DNA from: Glutamicibacter nicotianae
Lineage (GTDB): Bacteria > Actinomycetota > Actinomycetes > Actinomycetales > Micrococcaceae
Direction of reading: 5' to 3'
Length of the DNA: 64,000 nucleotides
Assembly: GCF_006539525.1 (NCBI RefSeq)
Contig: NZ_BJNE01000001.1
Location: 372,001-436,000, forward strand
In this document: positions 34,411 through 43,006 of the stretch, piece after piece
How the letters are laid out: each line of letters opens with the position of its first letter
Position numbering within the stretch: the stretch's first letter is position 1
The notes under the pieces: generated by a model
What the model was told of the DNA's origin: nothing
The model's input: only the letters and a program-made list of their open reading frames with translations
The model's database searches: none
Program-made: the position numbers and the translations under genes

Positions 34411-36216
34411 GTGGTATTCAAGGAACAGCATGTGGACGCCTATATGGTGACGTGGAAGCTGGAGCGCGAATTCGGCGGGATGACCACCGTCTGCACCCAG
34501 CGCGCGGCGGCTTTCGCCGAGCGCCATGGCTCGGCCGCTGTGATCACCTTCGCGCCGAATGCGCAGATTCCGCAGATCGCCGAAGAGCTCGTGGAACGCG
34601 GCAAGCTCTCACCGAAGGTCAAGGTGCTCAACCCCTATCTCTACCTGGCGGAGCACGACCTGCAGCCGCAGGAGCGCATCCCGGGCAGGAAAGCGGAACC
34701 CGCGCACCAGGACTTCACCCTCAGTGATTCCGTTCGCCATCCCGGCGGGACCGGCGTGTTCTGCGAGCACAGCGTGGCCGGTCCGGAGGGCGAGGTCAGG
34801 CAGACCGCCTACTTCCGCAACGACGGCACCGTCTTCCTGACCGATACGAAGTTCCACGACGGCAAGCACCGCCGCATCCTCGAGGCGTTCGACCGCACCG
34901 GAATGCTGGTGGCGCGTTTCAACAGCGCTGCATCGTTCTACCGCTATTGGCTTTCGCAGATCGTCGACCACCCGGATTCCCTGGTGGTCATCGACAGCAA
35001 ATTCACCGCGGCCATGCTCGCCTCCTGGAAAACCGTGCATGTGCCCAAGGTGTTCGCCTTCCACAGCATTCATGTGGCCAAGGGACAGGATTTGGCCACC
35101 GGCAAGCTTTCCAAGGGCCACGGCCCGATCATCGAGGAACGCGCCAACTGGGATGCGTTCGTCTTCCTGACCCGCGCGCAGCGCCAGGCCTATGTCGAGC
35201 GCTTCGGGAATCCGGACTCGGCATTCGTGATTCCCAATCCGCTGAAGCCTTCGTTTCTCCAGCCGCCAGAACCCGAACGCGGCGCCACGGATTTGATCGT
35301 CGCCGGTTCGCTGACCCCCAACAAGAATGTGGCCGCCGCACTGGATGCCGTCCATGAGCTGTCGCGCCGCGGCAAGCATCCCACCTTGCACATCGTGGGC
35401 GAGGGCAGCGAGCGCGACGCGCTGGAAGTGCGGGCCGCCGAGCTGGGCTTGGGCGAGCAGGTGGTCTTCCACGGCTTCTCCGATCAGCTCCCCCGCCGCT
35501 TCGCCTCCTGCCTGGCCCAGCTGTTCACCTCGACCAACGAGGGCCAGGCCCTGGTGATCCTCGAAGCCCAGGCGCAGGGTTGCATTCCGGTGTCCTTCGA
35601 CATCAACTTCGGCCCCGCCGACAGCATCACCGATGGGAGCAACGGCTTTTTGGTCCCCCATGGGGATATCCAGCTGATGGCGGACCGCGTCGAGCAGCTC
35701 ATGGATGACCCTGCGCTGGCGGCGAGGATGTCGCAGCAAGCCCGCACTTTTGCCCGCGAGTACCAGTCTCGCGATCTCGTCTCGCTCTGGGAGGAAACCG
35801 TGTCCATCGCCAAGCTGTTCAAGAAGAAGGCCGCAACCAGCGACGTCCCGCATTTCGATGCGCGGCTGAGCGGCGTGGAATTCCCCGCGGGCCAGGGGCT
35901 GCAGGTGAAGGTGGAGCATCATGCGGACCTCGACGCCCTGTCCGCCGATGCCGTTTTCGAGCTGGTCTTCGTCAACCGCGGCAGCAAGGAAGAGCTCGCC
36001 TCGGTGCCCAGCACCGGCGTGGAGGGAGAACTGGCCTTCTTCGATGTGGATCCCCAGCTGCTGGGCGAGATCCCGGAGCAGGACACGGCAGTGGACGTGA
36101 ACCTGCGCCTGCGGGTGGGCAAGGATGCTGAAGACAAGCGCCTGGGCCTGCCCGAATCGATGATCCTGCCTTACTTCACCACGCAGAAGAACCTCTCCTT
36201 CCGCCCCGAGCAGTAG
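34411..36216 (+). CDS. TagE-like glycosyltransferase (GT4)
   Basis: A 601-residue GT-B glycosyltransferase resembling poly(glycerol-phosphate) alpha-glucosyltransferases of wall teichoic acid. The N-terminal domain (about residues 1-280) is followed by the GT4 nucleotide-sugar domain: DLIVAGSLTPNKNVAAALDA, LHIVGEGSERDALE, VFHGFSDQLPRRFA and the EGQALVILEAQAQGCIPVSFD EX7E-type segment. A C-terminal beta-rich extension (about 480-601) has no assigned role. The GTG at 34411 has AAGGA upstream. It is probably co-transcribed with the acyltransferase 67 bp downstream; cell-wall polymer decoration is the likely pathway. Confidence 0.85.
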   Translation: MVFKEQHVDAYMVTWKLEREFGGMTTVCTQRAAAFAERHGSAAVITFAPNAQIPQIAEELVERGKLSPKVKVLNPYLYLAEHDLQPQERIPGRKAEPAHQDFTLSDSVRHPGGTGVFCEHSVAGPEGEVRQTAYFRNDGTVFLTDTKFHDGKHRRILEAFDRTGMLVARFNSAASFYRYWLSQIVDHPDSLVVIDSKFTAAMLASWKTVHVPKVFAFHSIHVAKGQDLATGKLSKGHGPIIEERANWDAFVFLTRAQRQAYVERFGNPDSAFVIPNPLKPSFLQPPEPERGATDLIVAGSLTPNKNVAAALDAVHELSRRGKHPTLHIVGEGSERDALEVRAAELGLGEQVVFHGFSDQLPRRFASCLAQLFTSTNEGQALVILEAQAQGCIPVSFDINFGPADSITDGSNGFLVPHGDIQLMADRVEQLMDDPALAARMSQQARTFAREYQSRDLVSLWEETVSIAKLFKKKAATSDVPHFDARLSGVEFPAGQGLQVKVEHHADLDALSADAVFELVFVNRGSKEELASVPSTGVEGELAFFDVDPQLLGEIPEQDTAVDVNLRLRVGKDAEDKRLGLPESMILPYFTTQKNLSFRPEQ

Positions 36217-36283
36217 CCGGCATCCAGCGCGTGCTCCGTGCCCATGGACAATTCTCCAAGCCCGCTTCGATAAACTCGATCGC

Positions 36284-37075
36284 ATGCGAATCAAGATGTC
36301 CCAGCTGCGGCCGCTGCTCAAGAGCCACCGGATCCTCATGACGGTTCCTGGCATGAAGGATTTCGAGGACACCGGAAGCACCTACAACCCCGATGCCTGG
36401 GTCAGCTACGAGGAAGACCTCGCCTTGGATCCCTACACCACCTTCTGGGGCACCAGCGGAACAGCACTGCCGCGCATGGGAGCGTTCTCCTATACGCATT
36501 CGAAGCTCAACAAGGCCATCAGCGTCGGACGCTTCACCTCGATCGCCAAGGGCCTGTCGGTCATGGGTGCCAAGCACCCTTTGGAGTGGGCTTCGACCAG
36601 TCCGGTGTTCTACAACCAGCGGCTGCTGATGCAGACCTACTGCGCCGATCGCGGCGTGGAACTGGGCACGACGAAGTACAGCTACACGCCGGGGAAGATC
36701 ACCATCGGCAACGATGTGTGGATCGGCGAGAAGGTCACCCTGGGCCATGGGGTATCGATTGGCGATGGAGCGGTCATCGCCTCGAATTCGGTGATCACCA
36801 AGGACGTGGCGCCATTCACCGTGGTGGGCGGGCTGCCGGCGAAGAAGATCCGCGACCGCTTCGATGCCCACACCACCGAAGCGCTGAAGGCCTCCCAATG
36901 GTGGCGGTACGCCCCGGAGGATCTCACGCCGCTGCAGGTGTCGGACCCTGCGGCCTTTGCCGAGCAGGTGCTTGAACGGGCAGCGGCCGGCACGCTGCAG
37001 CCCTTAGAAACCCAGCCGCTGACCGCCAGGCATATCGCCGAACACCTGGAGTCCCTGCAGTCCGCAAGCAACTGA
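36284..37075 (+). CDS. Hexapeptide-repeat acyltransferase (CatB-like)
   Basis: A 263-residue transferase of the left-handed beta-helix type. Hexapeptide repeats run through ISVGRFTSIAKGLSV and ITIGNDVWIGEKVTLGHGVSIGDGAVIASNSVITKDVAPFTVVGGLPAKKIRDRF, the standard ending of CatB/VatD-like O-acetyltransferases. The loop with HPLEWASTSPVFY carries the expected His. It follows the TagE-like gene and probably modifies the same surface glycan or a similar sugar acceptor (inference). There is no membrane segment. Confidence 0.87.
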   Translation: MRIKMSQLRPLLKSHRILMTVPGMKDFEDTGSTYNPDAWVSYEEDLALDPYTTFWGTSGTALPRMGAFSYTHSKLNKAISVGRFTSIAKGLSVMGAKHPLEWASTSPVFYNQRLLMQTYCADRGVELGTTKYSYTPGKITIGNDVWIGEKVTLGHGVSIGDGAVIASNSVITKDVAPFTVVGGLPAKKIRDRFDAHTTEALKASQWWRYAPEDLTPLQVSDPAAFAEQVLERAAAGTLQPLETQPLTARHIAEHLESLQSASN

Positions 37076-37082
37076 ACATGGG

Positions 37083-37126
37083 AATGCCCCGGGCGCTCGC
37101 CAATTTGGCGGGCGCCCGGGGCAATT
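37083..37126. terminator. Bidirectional terminator
   Basis: A long GC-rich inverted repeat, TGCCCCGGGCGC...GCCCGGGGCA (left arm about 37085-37101, right arm about 37107-37123), flanked by AAT and AATT. It sits between two convergent genes. Confidence 0.88.
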
Positions 37127-37149
37127 AAGCTGTCGGGCCAGAGTCTGGA

Positions 37150-38019
37150 TCAGCCCACTGCCACGCGCAACTCGTTGTTCCATGGGTCCTTGAAACGCAG
37201 CTCGGCGCCGGTATGGTGGTTCTCCACCTTGGCGAAGGCCAGCCGTTCGGCCAGCTTGCCCACCTCATCTTCGGTCGGGACGTTGATCAGCACCTCGCCC
37301 AGGCCCAGGGTGTCCTTGCGCGGTCCGGCGCCGCGCGAGTTCCATACATTCATCGCCATGTGGTGGTGGTATCCGCCAGCGGAGACGAACAGCGCCTGGT
37401 TGCCCAGTGCGGTGGTCTCGTCGAAGCCCAGGGTGTTGACGTAGAACTGGCGGGCGGTGGCGACATCGCCAACCTGCAGGTGCACGTGCCCGATATCGGC
37501 GGCGGCCTGGCGCTGTCCGGTGATGGCCTGCTCGTTCAGGTGCTCATTGAGGAACTTGTTCGGATCCAGGTAGATGGTATCCATCGCCACCTCGCCGCCG
37601 CTCCAGCTCCAGGTATCGCGCGGACGGTCCCAGTACAGCTCGATGCCATTGCCTTCCGGATCGGTGAAGTAGAAGGCCTCGGAGACCAGGTGATCCGAGC
37701 TGCCCACGAAGCGGCTCTGGTCGAACTGGGCCGCCGAGAGCACGGTGGCTGCCAGATCTGCCTTGGTGCCGAAGAGCAGTGCGGTATGGAAGAGCCCCGC
37801 TTCGTTGCGCGATGGCAGCTGCAGGCCTGGCGCGTTCTGCAGGTTGACCAGTTCCTGGGTGCCGCGGCCCAGGCGGGTGCCTTCCGCGGTTTCATCCAAA
37901 ACAGCCAGTCCCAACGCCTGCTGGTAGTACTCGCTCATGGCCTTCATGTCGCCGACCTTCAGTTGCACGGCGTTCATGTGGGTGGTTGCGGCGAGCTTGT
38001 CTTCTTTGATCATGGTCAT
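37150..38019 (-). CDS. Two-module VOC protein, catechol-2,3-dioxygenase-like
   Basis: A 289-residue protein with two VOC modules (about residues 14-135 and 172-285), the architecture of extradiol ring-cleaving dioxygenases such as B. subtilis CatE. Candidate metal ligands are His in DIGHVHLQV, His in GGYHHHMAMNVW and Glu in the second module, with GIELYWDRP in the first. The substrate is not determinable. A perfect TTGA/TCAA palindrome lies about 55-75 bp upstream of the start, typical of MarR-type control of quinone or catechol detoxification genes. Confidence 0.87.
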   Translation of the reverse strand: MTMIKEDKLAATTHMNAVQLKVGDMKAMSEYYQQALGLAVLDETAEGTRLGRGTQELVNLQNAPGLQLPSRNEAGLFHTALLFGTKADLAATVLSAAQFDQSRFVGSSDHLVSEAFYFTDPEGNGIELYWDRPRDTWSWSGGEVAMDTIYLDPNKFLNEHLNEQAITGQRQAAADIGHVHLQVGDVATARQFYVNTLGFDETTALGNQALFVSAGGYHHHMAMNVWNSRGAGPRKDTLGLGEVLINVPTEDEVGKLAERLAFAKVENHHTGAELRFKDPWNNELRVAVG

Positions 38020-38071
38020 CTCCAGCGCCTTCTTTCCGATCAGGACTTCCTGTTGGCTATCACCCTACTCC

Positions 38072-38097
38072 AATTTACTTGATGTTTCAAGTAAATT
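38072..38097. promoter_or_regulatory. Palindromic operator upstream of the VOC gene (MarR-like)
   Basis: A perfect inverted repeat, AATTTACTTGA (38072-38082) and TCAAGTAAATT (38087-38097), with a 4-nt centre. It has the size and composition of MarR-family operators. No marR gene is in the window. Confidence 0.7.
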
Positions 38098-38146
38098 CTC
38101 GTGTTCCGGTGATCACGCCATTGAACGCATCGGGTGCACCGCTCCG

Positions 38147-39007
38147 CTAGGCTGGCAACTGGGCGAGCTTCGGGTGCAGATGCCTGCTCGATAGCGCTGC
38201 CGCCGCACTGCTGGCAGCCGCCTCCATCGACGCCTGCACTGGCGCGCCGCGCAGCCGGGCCGCCAAGAATCCCGCCATGAAGGCATCTCCGGCACCATTG
38301 GTATCGACCACCTCGACCTTTGGTGCGGCCACTTCCCAACGCCGGCCCTGGCGATCCATGGCCACCGCGCCCTGCTCCCCCAGCGTGCAAATACCCAGAC
38401 CGGGGCCGCGGCGCAGGCAACCGGCCAGCAGCTCCCACGGGTCACTGGTGGCATCATCGTTCATGAAAACCACAGATGCCGCGCCCAGGAATGGCTGATG
38501 GAACGAGGTAAAGCCATCAAAGTCATGCAGGTCGACCCACAGCGGCACGGCCGGCCCACGCAATCGCTCAATGACCCGCAACCCCAACTCGCTCAGATCA
38601 ATCACCGCCAGATCGGCTTCGCGCACCGCGGCGCAAACGGCTTCGACATCCGCATCCGCGGGAGTGGACGGCGTGGCAAGATAGACCGAGACCCGCTGGC
38701 CGCCAGCCATGAGGTTAACGTGCTGCTCGGTGCTCGCGCTGGGCACCACCTGCAGGTTGATGCCAGCGCCCAAGAGCGCACGCCGCAGCGCACGCCCGGA
38801 TTCATCGTCGCCCACCTGGGTAAAGAGCTCGGTGGCGACACCCAGCGAACTCAAGTGCAGTGCCTTGCCCGCAGAAGTGCCACCGACGGTACGCCATGCG
38901 CTGTTCGCGAGGAGTTGCTGGGGTCGGGGATCGGGCAGGTGGTCAAGCTCAACCAGCTGATTCCAGCTGGATGGACCACAGACAAGCACCTTGGGCTGCT
39001 GGCTCAT
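38147..39007 (-). CDS. PfkB-family carbohydrate kinase
   Basis: A 286-residue ribokinase-like sugar or nucleoside kinase. The N-terminal GGTSAGKALHLSSLGV and the C-terminal DTNGAGDAFMAGFLA (anion hole and catalytic Asp) are both intact. Short for the family (usually 300-330), with a trimmed lid region. It is monocistronic between the VOC gene and the acyl-CoA synthetases, so the substrate is not indicated. The ATG at 39007 has no strong ribosome site. Confidence 0.9.
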   Translation of the reverse strand: MSQQPKVLVCGPSSWNQLVELDHLPDPRPQQLLANSAWRTVGGTSAGKALHLSSLGVATELFTQVGDDESGRALRRALLGAGINLQVVPSASTEQHVNLMAGGQRVSVYLATPSTPADADVEAVCAAVREADLAVIDLSELGLRVIERLRGPAVPLWVDLHDFDGFTSFHQPFLGAASVVFMNDDATSDPWELLAGCLRRGPGLGICTLGEQGAVAMDRQGRRWEVAAPKVEVVDTNGAGDAFMAGFLAARLRGAPVQASMEAAASSAAAALSSRHLHPKLAQLPA

Positions 39008-39155
39008 GCACTAATTAAATACCCCCAGCCTCAGGTGATTCAAGACTTCGGTCGGCAACAACGCTTTCAAACCCTTGGACTTCCAAGTATATTGGCCAGT
39101 GATCCGCCTCACTCTATCGACGGGGCGCCATTGTCCACGCGAGGGAAGGTTAGTT

Positions 39156-40862
39156 GTGAGCGTTACCGATGAATTCAGAGCTGCCCGAGATCGGCTCCTG
39201 GAATTGCGCAACGATTACCAGCAGGCACGGGCCGAGTTCAGCTGGCCTCAGTTCAGTGAGTTCAATTTCGGCTTTGACTGGTTTGACCAGGTTGCCAAGG
39301 ATCCGCAGCGGGCGGATCAGCCGGCGCTGATCATCACCGAACGAGACGGCAGCTCCATCAGGCGCACCTGGGCCGAGCTCTCCGAGCGCTCCACCCAAGT
39401 GGCCCGCTGGCTCGCCGACCAGGGCGTGAACCGCTCGGACTCCATTGCCATCATGCTCGGCAACCAGGTTGAGCTCTGGGAGTCGATGCTCGCCGGAATC
39501 AAGCTCGGCGCCATCCTGATCCCGTGCACCACGCAGCTGACGCCCACGGACCTGGCCGACCGGATCGATCGCGGCCGGATCCAATGGGTGATCACCAACG
39601 AGGCCGAGATCCAGAAGTTCGACACCGTGCCCGGGGACTACACGCTGATCCAGATCGGTGGCAGCGTGCCAGAAGAAAATCTCGACTACGCGAAGTCCCA
39701 CCAGGCCGAGGCCAGTTTCCAGCTCGATTCCCCCACGCGCTCCAATGAAACGCTCTTGCGCTACTTCACCTCTGGCACCACATCCAAGGCCAAGCTGGTT
39801 GAGCACACCCATACGTCCTACCCGGTGGGCCACTTGAGCACCATGTTCTGGATCGGCCTGGAACCTGGTGATGTGCACCTGAATGTCGCTTCGCCGGGCT
39901 GGGCAAAACATGCGTGGTCCAACCTGTTTGCGCCATGGATCGCCGAGGCGACTGTTTTCCTCTATAACTATGACCGCTTTGACCCGATCGCGCTGATGAA
40001 CCAGATGGACGCCGAAAAGGTGACCAGCTTCTGCGCGCCGCCCACCGTGTGGCGCCTGCTTATCCAGGCAGACCTGGGCGCGCTGGCCAATCCCCCGCAG
40101 AAACTGGTCTCTGCTGGCGAGCCGCTCAATGCCGAAGTCATCGACCAGGTCAACAAGGCCTGGGGCCAGGTGATCCGCGACGGGTTCGGGCAGACCGAGA
40201 CCACGGTGCAGATCGCGAATCCGCCAGGCGAGCCGATCACCATCGGCGCGATGGGCCGGCCGATGCCCGGCTACGAGGTGGTGCTGCGCGATCCGGCCAC
40301 CGGCGAGGAAGGCGACGTGGGAGAAATCTGTCTGGCCACTTCCCCGCGTCCGCTGGGCCTGATGAAGGGCTACTTCGAGAACGAGGACAAGACCAACGAG
40401 GTCTTCCGGGACGGCGTGTACCACACCGGGGATATCGCCGAGCGGGACGAGCGCGGCGTGCTGACCTACGTCGGGCGTGCCGATGACGTATTCAAGTCCA
40501 GCGACTACAAGATCAGCCCCTTCGAGCTGGAATCGGTGCTGATCGAGCACCCCGGCGTGGCCGAAGCGGCGGTGGTCCCGGCACCCGATGAGCTGCGGCT
40601 GACCGTGCCCAAGGCCTACATCGTCGCCTCCGGCGGGCACGAGCCGGGCCCGGAATTGGCCGAATCGATCCTCGCCTACTGCCGCGAGCACCTCTCGGCC
40701 TTCAAGCGCATCCGCCGGCTGGAATTCGCCGATCTGCCCAAGACCATCTCGGGCAAGATCCGCCGCGTGGAACTGCGCCAGGCAGAAGAACGGCGGCACA
40801 CCGGCGATACCCCAGCTGGCACCGAATACCGGGATACCGACTTCCCGAAGCTCAAGGGGTAA
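39156..40862 (+). CDS. AMP-dependent acyl-CoA synthetase (medium/branched-chain type), copy 1
   Basis: A 568-residue ANL-superfamily ligase that activates a carboxylic acid via acyl-AMP to acyl-CoA. The P-loop reads YFTSGTTSKAKLV (about residues 202-214), the variant seen in medium-chain (ACSM-like) enzymes. GQTETT, the YHTGDIAERD hinge region and the catalytic Lys in PKTISGKIRR (about 533) are intact. The SPGWAKHAWS segment also fits ACSM/MbcS-like enzymes. The GTG at 39156 has GGAAGG upstream. It is a close paralogue of the next gene, with its own terminator. Confidence 0.92.
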   Translation: MSVTDEFRAARDRLLELRNDYQQARAEFSWPQFSEFNFGFDWFDQVAKDPQRADQPALIITERDGSSIRRTWAELSERSTQVARWLADQGVNRSDSIAIMLGNQVELWESMLAGIKLGAILIPCTTQLTPTDLADRIDRGRIQWVITNEAEIQKFDTVPGDYTLIQIGGSVPEENLDYAKSHQAEASFQLDSPTRSNETLLRYFTSGTTSKAKLVEHTHTSYPVGHLSTMFWIGLEPGDVHLNVASPGWAKHAWSNLFAPWIAEATVFLYNYDRFDPIALMNQMDAEKVTSFCAPPTVWRLLIQADLGALANPPQKLVSAGEPLNAEVIDQVNKAWGQVIRDGFGQTETTVQIANPPGEPITIGAMGRPMPGYEVVLRDPATGEEGDVGEICLATSPRPLGLMKGYFENEDKTNEVFRDGVYHTGDIAERDERGVLTYVGRADDVFKSSDYKISPFELESVLIEHPGVAEAAVVPAPDELRLTVPKAYIVASGGHEPGPELAESILAYCREHLSAFKRIRRLEFADLPKTISGKIRRVELRQAEERRHTGDTPAGTEYRDTDFPKLKG

Positions 40863-41216
40863 TCACTTCTGGCACCAGGGCGCTTTCCGGAGATGGGTTC
40901 GGCAGGCGCCCTGGTTTTTTCTTTGCCGCCAATGCACCTTGCGGATACTGGCTGCACGTCTGCGCCGAGGCCAGCCAATGACAACCACCGCCTGTCGGCA
41001 CAAGGCGGCAGGCACCACCGCAAAGTTCGCAGAACGTCTTCATTCAGGCACTATGTATGCCTGCAGTGGAATTTGTTGGGCAAAATTTGCGAACTTCAAC
41101 ACTCTTACCGCGCATGATGTCGCAACAATTCGTCAGAACTGGGCACTGAAGTATATTGATTCCAGAAGACCGAAGAATTCTCTTGGGCGCTGGCGCCCAT
41201 CATGCAAAGGACTCTA
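40863..41216. other. Gap between paralogous synthetase genes
   Basis: About 350 bp holding the copy 1 terminator and, further down, AT-richer sequence (about 41020-41200) that should contain the promoter of copy 2. No gene is visible. Confidence 0.55.
40872..40923 (+). terminator. Terminator after acyl-CoA synthetase 1
   Basis: ACCAGGGCGC (40874-40883) pairs with GCGCCCTGGT (40906-40915), followed by TTTTTC. A textbook intrinsic terminator that separates the two paralogues. Confidence 0.93.
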
Positions 41217-42929
41217 ATGAGCAATACCGGCAAGTTCCGGGCAGCACGCGATCTGCTGCTGGCAGCACGCGATGACTACGACCGGGCCCGGGCCGAGTTC
41301 TCCTGGCCGGAATTCAACGATTTCAACTTCGCCTACGACTGGTTCGACCAGGTGGCCAAGGACCCGGCGCGGGCCAATGAACCGGCACTGATCCTCACCG
41401 AACCCGATGGCAGCTCCGCACGCTACAGCTGGGCCGAGCTCTCGCGCCGCTCCACCCAGGTGGCCCGCTGGCTCTCGGATGAGGGCCTGCAGCGCGGCGA
41501 CACCATCATCGTCATGCTGGGCAACGAGGTGGCCCTGTGGGAGGTGATGCTGGCGGGCATGAAGCTCGGCGCGGTGATCATCCCGTCGACCACGCAGCTG
41601 GTCAGCGCGGATCTGGCCGACCGCATCGAGCGCGGCAACGCGAACTGGGTGATCACCAGCCATGACCACGTCGCCAAATTCGACACGGTCCCCGGGGACT
41701 ACCGGATCGTCCAGGTGCGCGGCGAGGCCAGCGAAGGCACCTTGCACTACGGCAAGTCCCACGAGGCGCCGGCCGAATTCAGGCTGGACTCCCCGACGCT
41801 GGCCGATGAGAACATGCTGCTCTACTTCACCTCGGGAACCACCTCGCTGGCCAAGCTGGTGCAGCACACCCACACCTCGTACACCGTGGGCCACCTGGCA
41901 ACGATGTTCTGGATCGGCCTGGAACCAGGCGACGTGCACCTGAATGTGGCATCCCCCGGGTGGGGCAAGCACGCCTGGTCCAACTTCTTCGGCCCGTGGA
42001 TCGCCGAGGCGACGGTGTTCGTCTACAACTACGAGCGCTTTGATCCGCTGGCGCTGATGAACCAGATGGCGGTGGAGAAGGTCACCAGCTTCTGCGCGCC
42101 GCCCACCGTCTGGCGCTATTTGATCCAGGCGGACCTGGGCACCCTCAAGACTCCCCCGCGCAAGCTGGTCTCCGCCGGCGAGCCGTTGAATGCAGAGGTC
42201 ATCGACCAGGTGCGCAAGGCCTGGGGCCAGGTGATCCGCGATGGCTACGGGCAGACCGAAACCACGGTGCAGATCGCCAATTCGCCGGGCACCGAAGTGA
42301 AGGTCGGCGCGATGGGCCGCCCGATGCCGGGCTACGCGGTGGAACTGCGCAACCCGACCACCGGGCAGCTGGCCGAAATCGGGGAAATCTGCCTGCGCCT
42401 CGATCCGGCTCCGGCAGGCTTGATGAAGGGCTACTTCGCCGATGAGGAGAAAACCGCCAAAGCGATGCAGGGCGGCGTCTACCACACCGGCGATATCGCC
42501 GAACGCGATGAGGAAGGCGTGCTGACCTATGTGGGCCGCGCCGATGACATCTTCAAGTCCAGCGACTACAAGCTCAGCCCGTTCGAGCTGGAGTCGGTGC
42601 TGCTGGAGCATCCTGCGGTGGCCGAAGCGGCCGTGGTGCCCTCTCCTGATCCGCTGAAGCTCTCGGTGCCCAAGGCCTTCGTGGTGCTGGCCGGCAACCT
42701 GGAGCCATCCGCCGAGGTGGCCAAGGACATCCTCGGCTTCTGCCGCGAGCAGCTGGCCCCCTACAAGCGGATCCGCCGGCTGGAATTCACCACCCTGCCC
42801 AAGACCATCTCGGGCAAGATCCGCCGCGTGGAGCTGCGCCTGGCCGAGGAGGAACGGCATGCGTCCGGCACCACCGTCAGCGGAGAGTACCGGGATACCG
42901 ATTTCCCTGAACTGAAGGACCGCGGCTAG
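41217..42929 (+). CDS. AMP-dependent acyl-CoA synthetase (medium/branched-chain type), copy 2
   Basis: A 570-residue paralogue of copy 1, alike almost throughout by eye (for instance RAEFSWPEFNDFNF and SPGWGKHAWSNFF). The P-loop is YFTSGTTSLAKLV, the catalytic Lys lies in PKTISGKIRR near the end, and all ligase motifs are kept, so both copies should be active. The ATG at 41217 is preceded by AAAGGA. It has separate promoter space and a separate terminator, suggesting different regulation of two related activities. Substrates could be branched or short-to-medium fatty acids (inference from family). Confidence 0.92.
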   Translation: MSNTGKFRAARDLLLAARDDYDRARAEFSWPEFNDFNFAYDWFDQVAKDPARANEPALILTEPDGSSARYSWAELSRRSTQVARWLSDEGLQRGDTIIVMLGNEVALWEVMLAGMKLGAVIIPSTTQLVSADLADRIERGNANWVITSHDHVAKFDTVPGDYRIVQVRGEASEGTLHYGKSHEAPAEFRLDSPTLADENMLLYFTSGTTSLAKLVQHTHTSYTVGHLATMFWIGLEPGDVHLNVASPGWGKHAWSNFFGPWIAEATVFVYNYERFDPLALMNQMAVEKVTSFCAPPTVWRYLIQADLGTLKTPPRKLVSAGEPLNAEVIDQVRKAWGQVIRDGYGQTETTVQIANSPGTEVKVGAMGRPMPGYAVELRNPTTGQLAEIGEICLRLDPAPAGLMKGYFADEEKTAKAMQGGVYHTGDIAERDEEGVLTYVGRADDIFKSSDYKLSPFELESVLLEHPAVAEAAVVPSPDPLKLSVPKAFVVLAGNLEPSAEVAKDILGFCREQLAPYKRIRRLEFTTLPKTISGKIRRVELRLAEEERHASGTTVSGEYRDTDFPELKDRG

Positions 42930-42939
42930 GACTTTGCGG

Positions 42940-42991
42940 CAAAGGCCAGCCCGGCAGGAAGCATTCTCGCTTCCTGCCGGGCTGGCCTTCG
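42940..42991. terminator. Bidirectional terminator
   Basis: A perfect 21-bp stem, 42942-42962 with 42969-42989, around ATTCTC. It is shared by the convergent synthetase gene and the next minus-strand gene. Confidence 0.92.
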
Positions 42992-43006
42992 GTTTGCTGC
43001 GATTAG

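Noticed and set aside
34609-36381. Minus-strand frame opposite the TagE-like gene
   Set aside because: No recognisable domain; the plus-strand glycosyltransferase explains the region.
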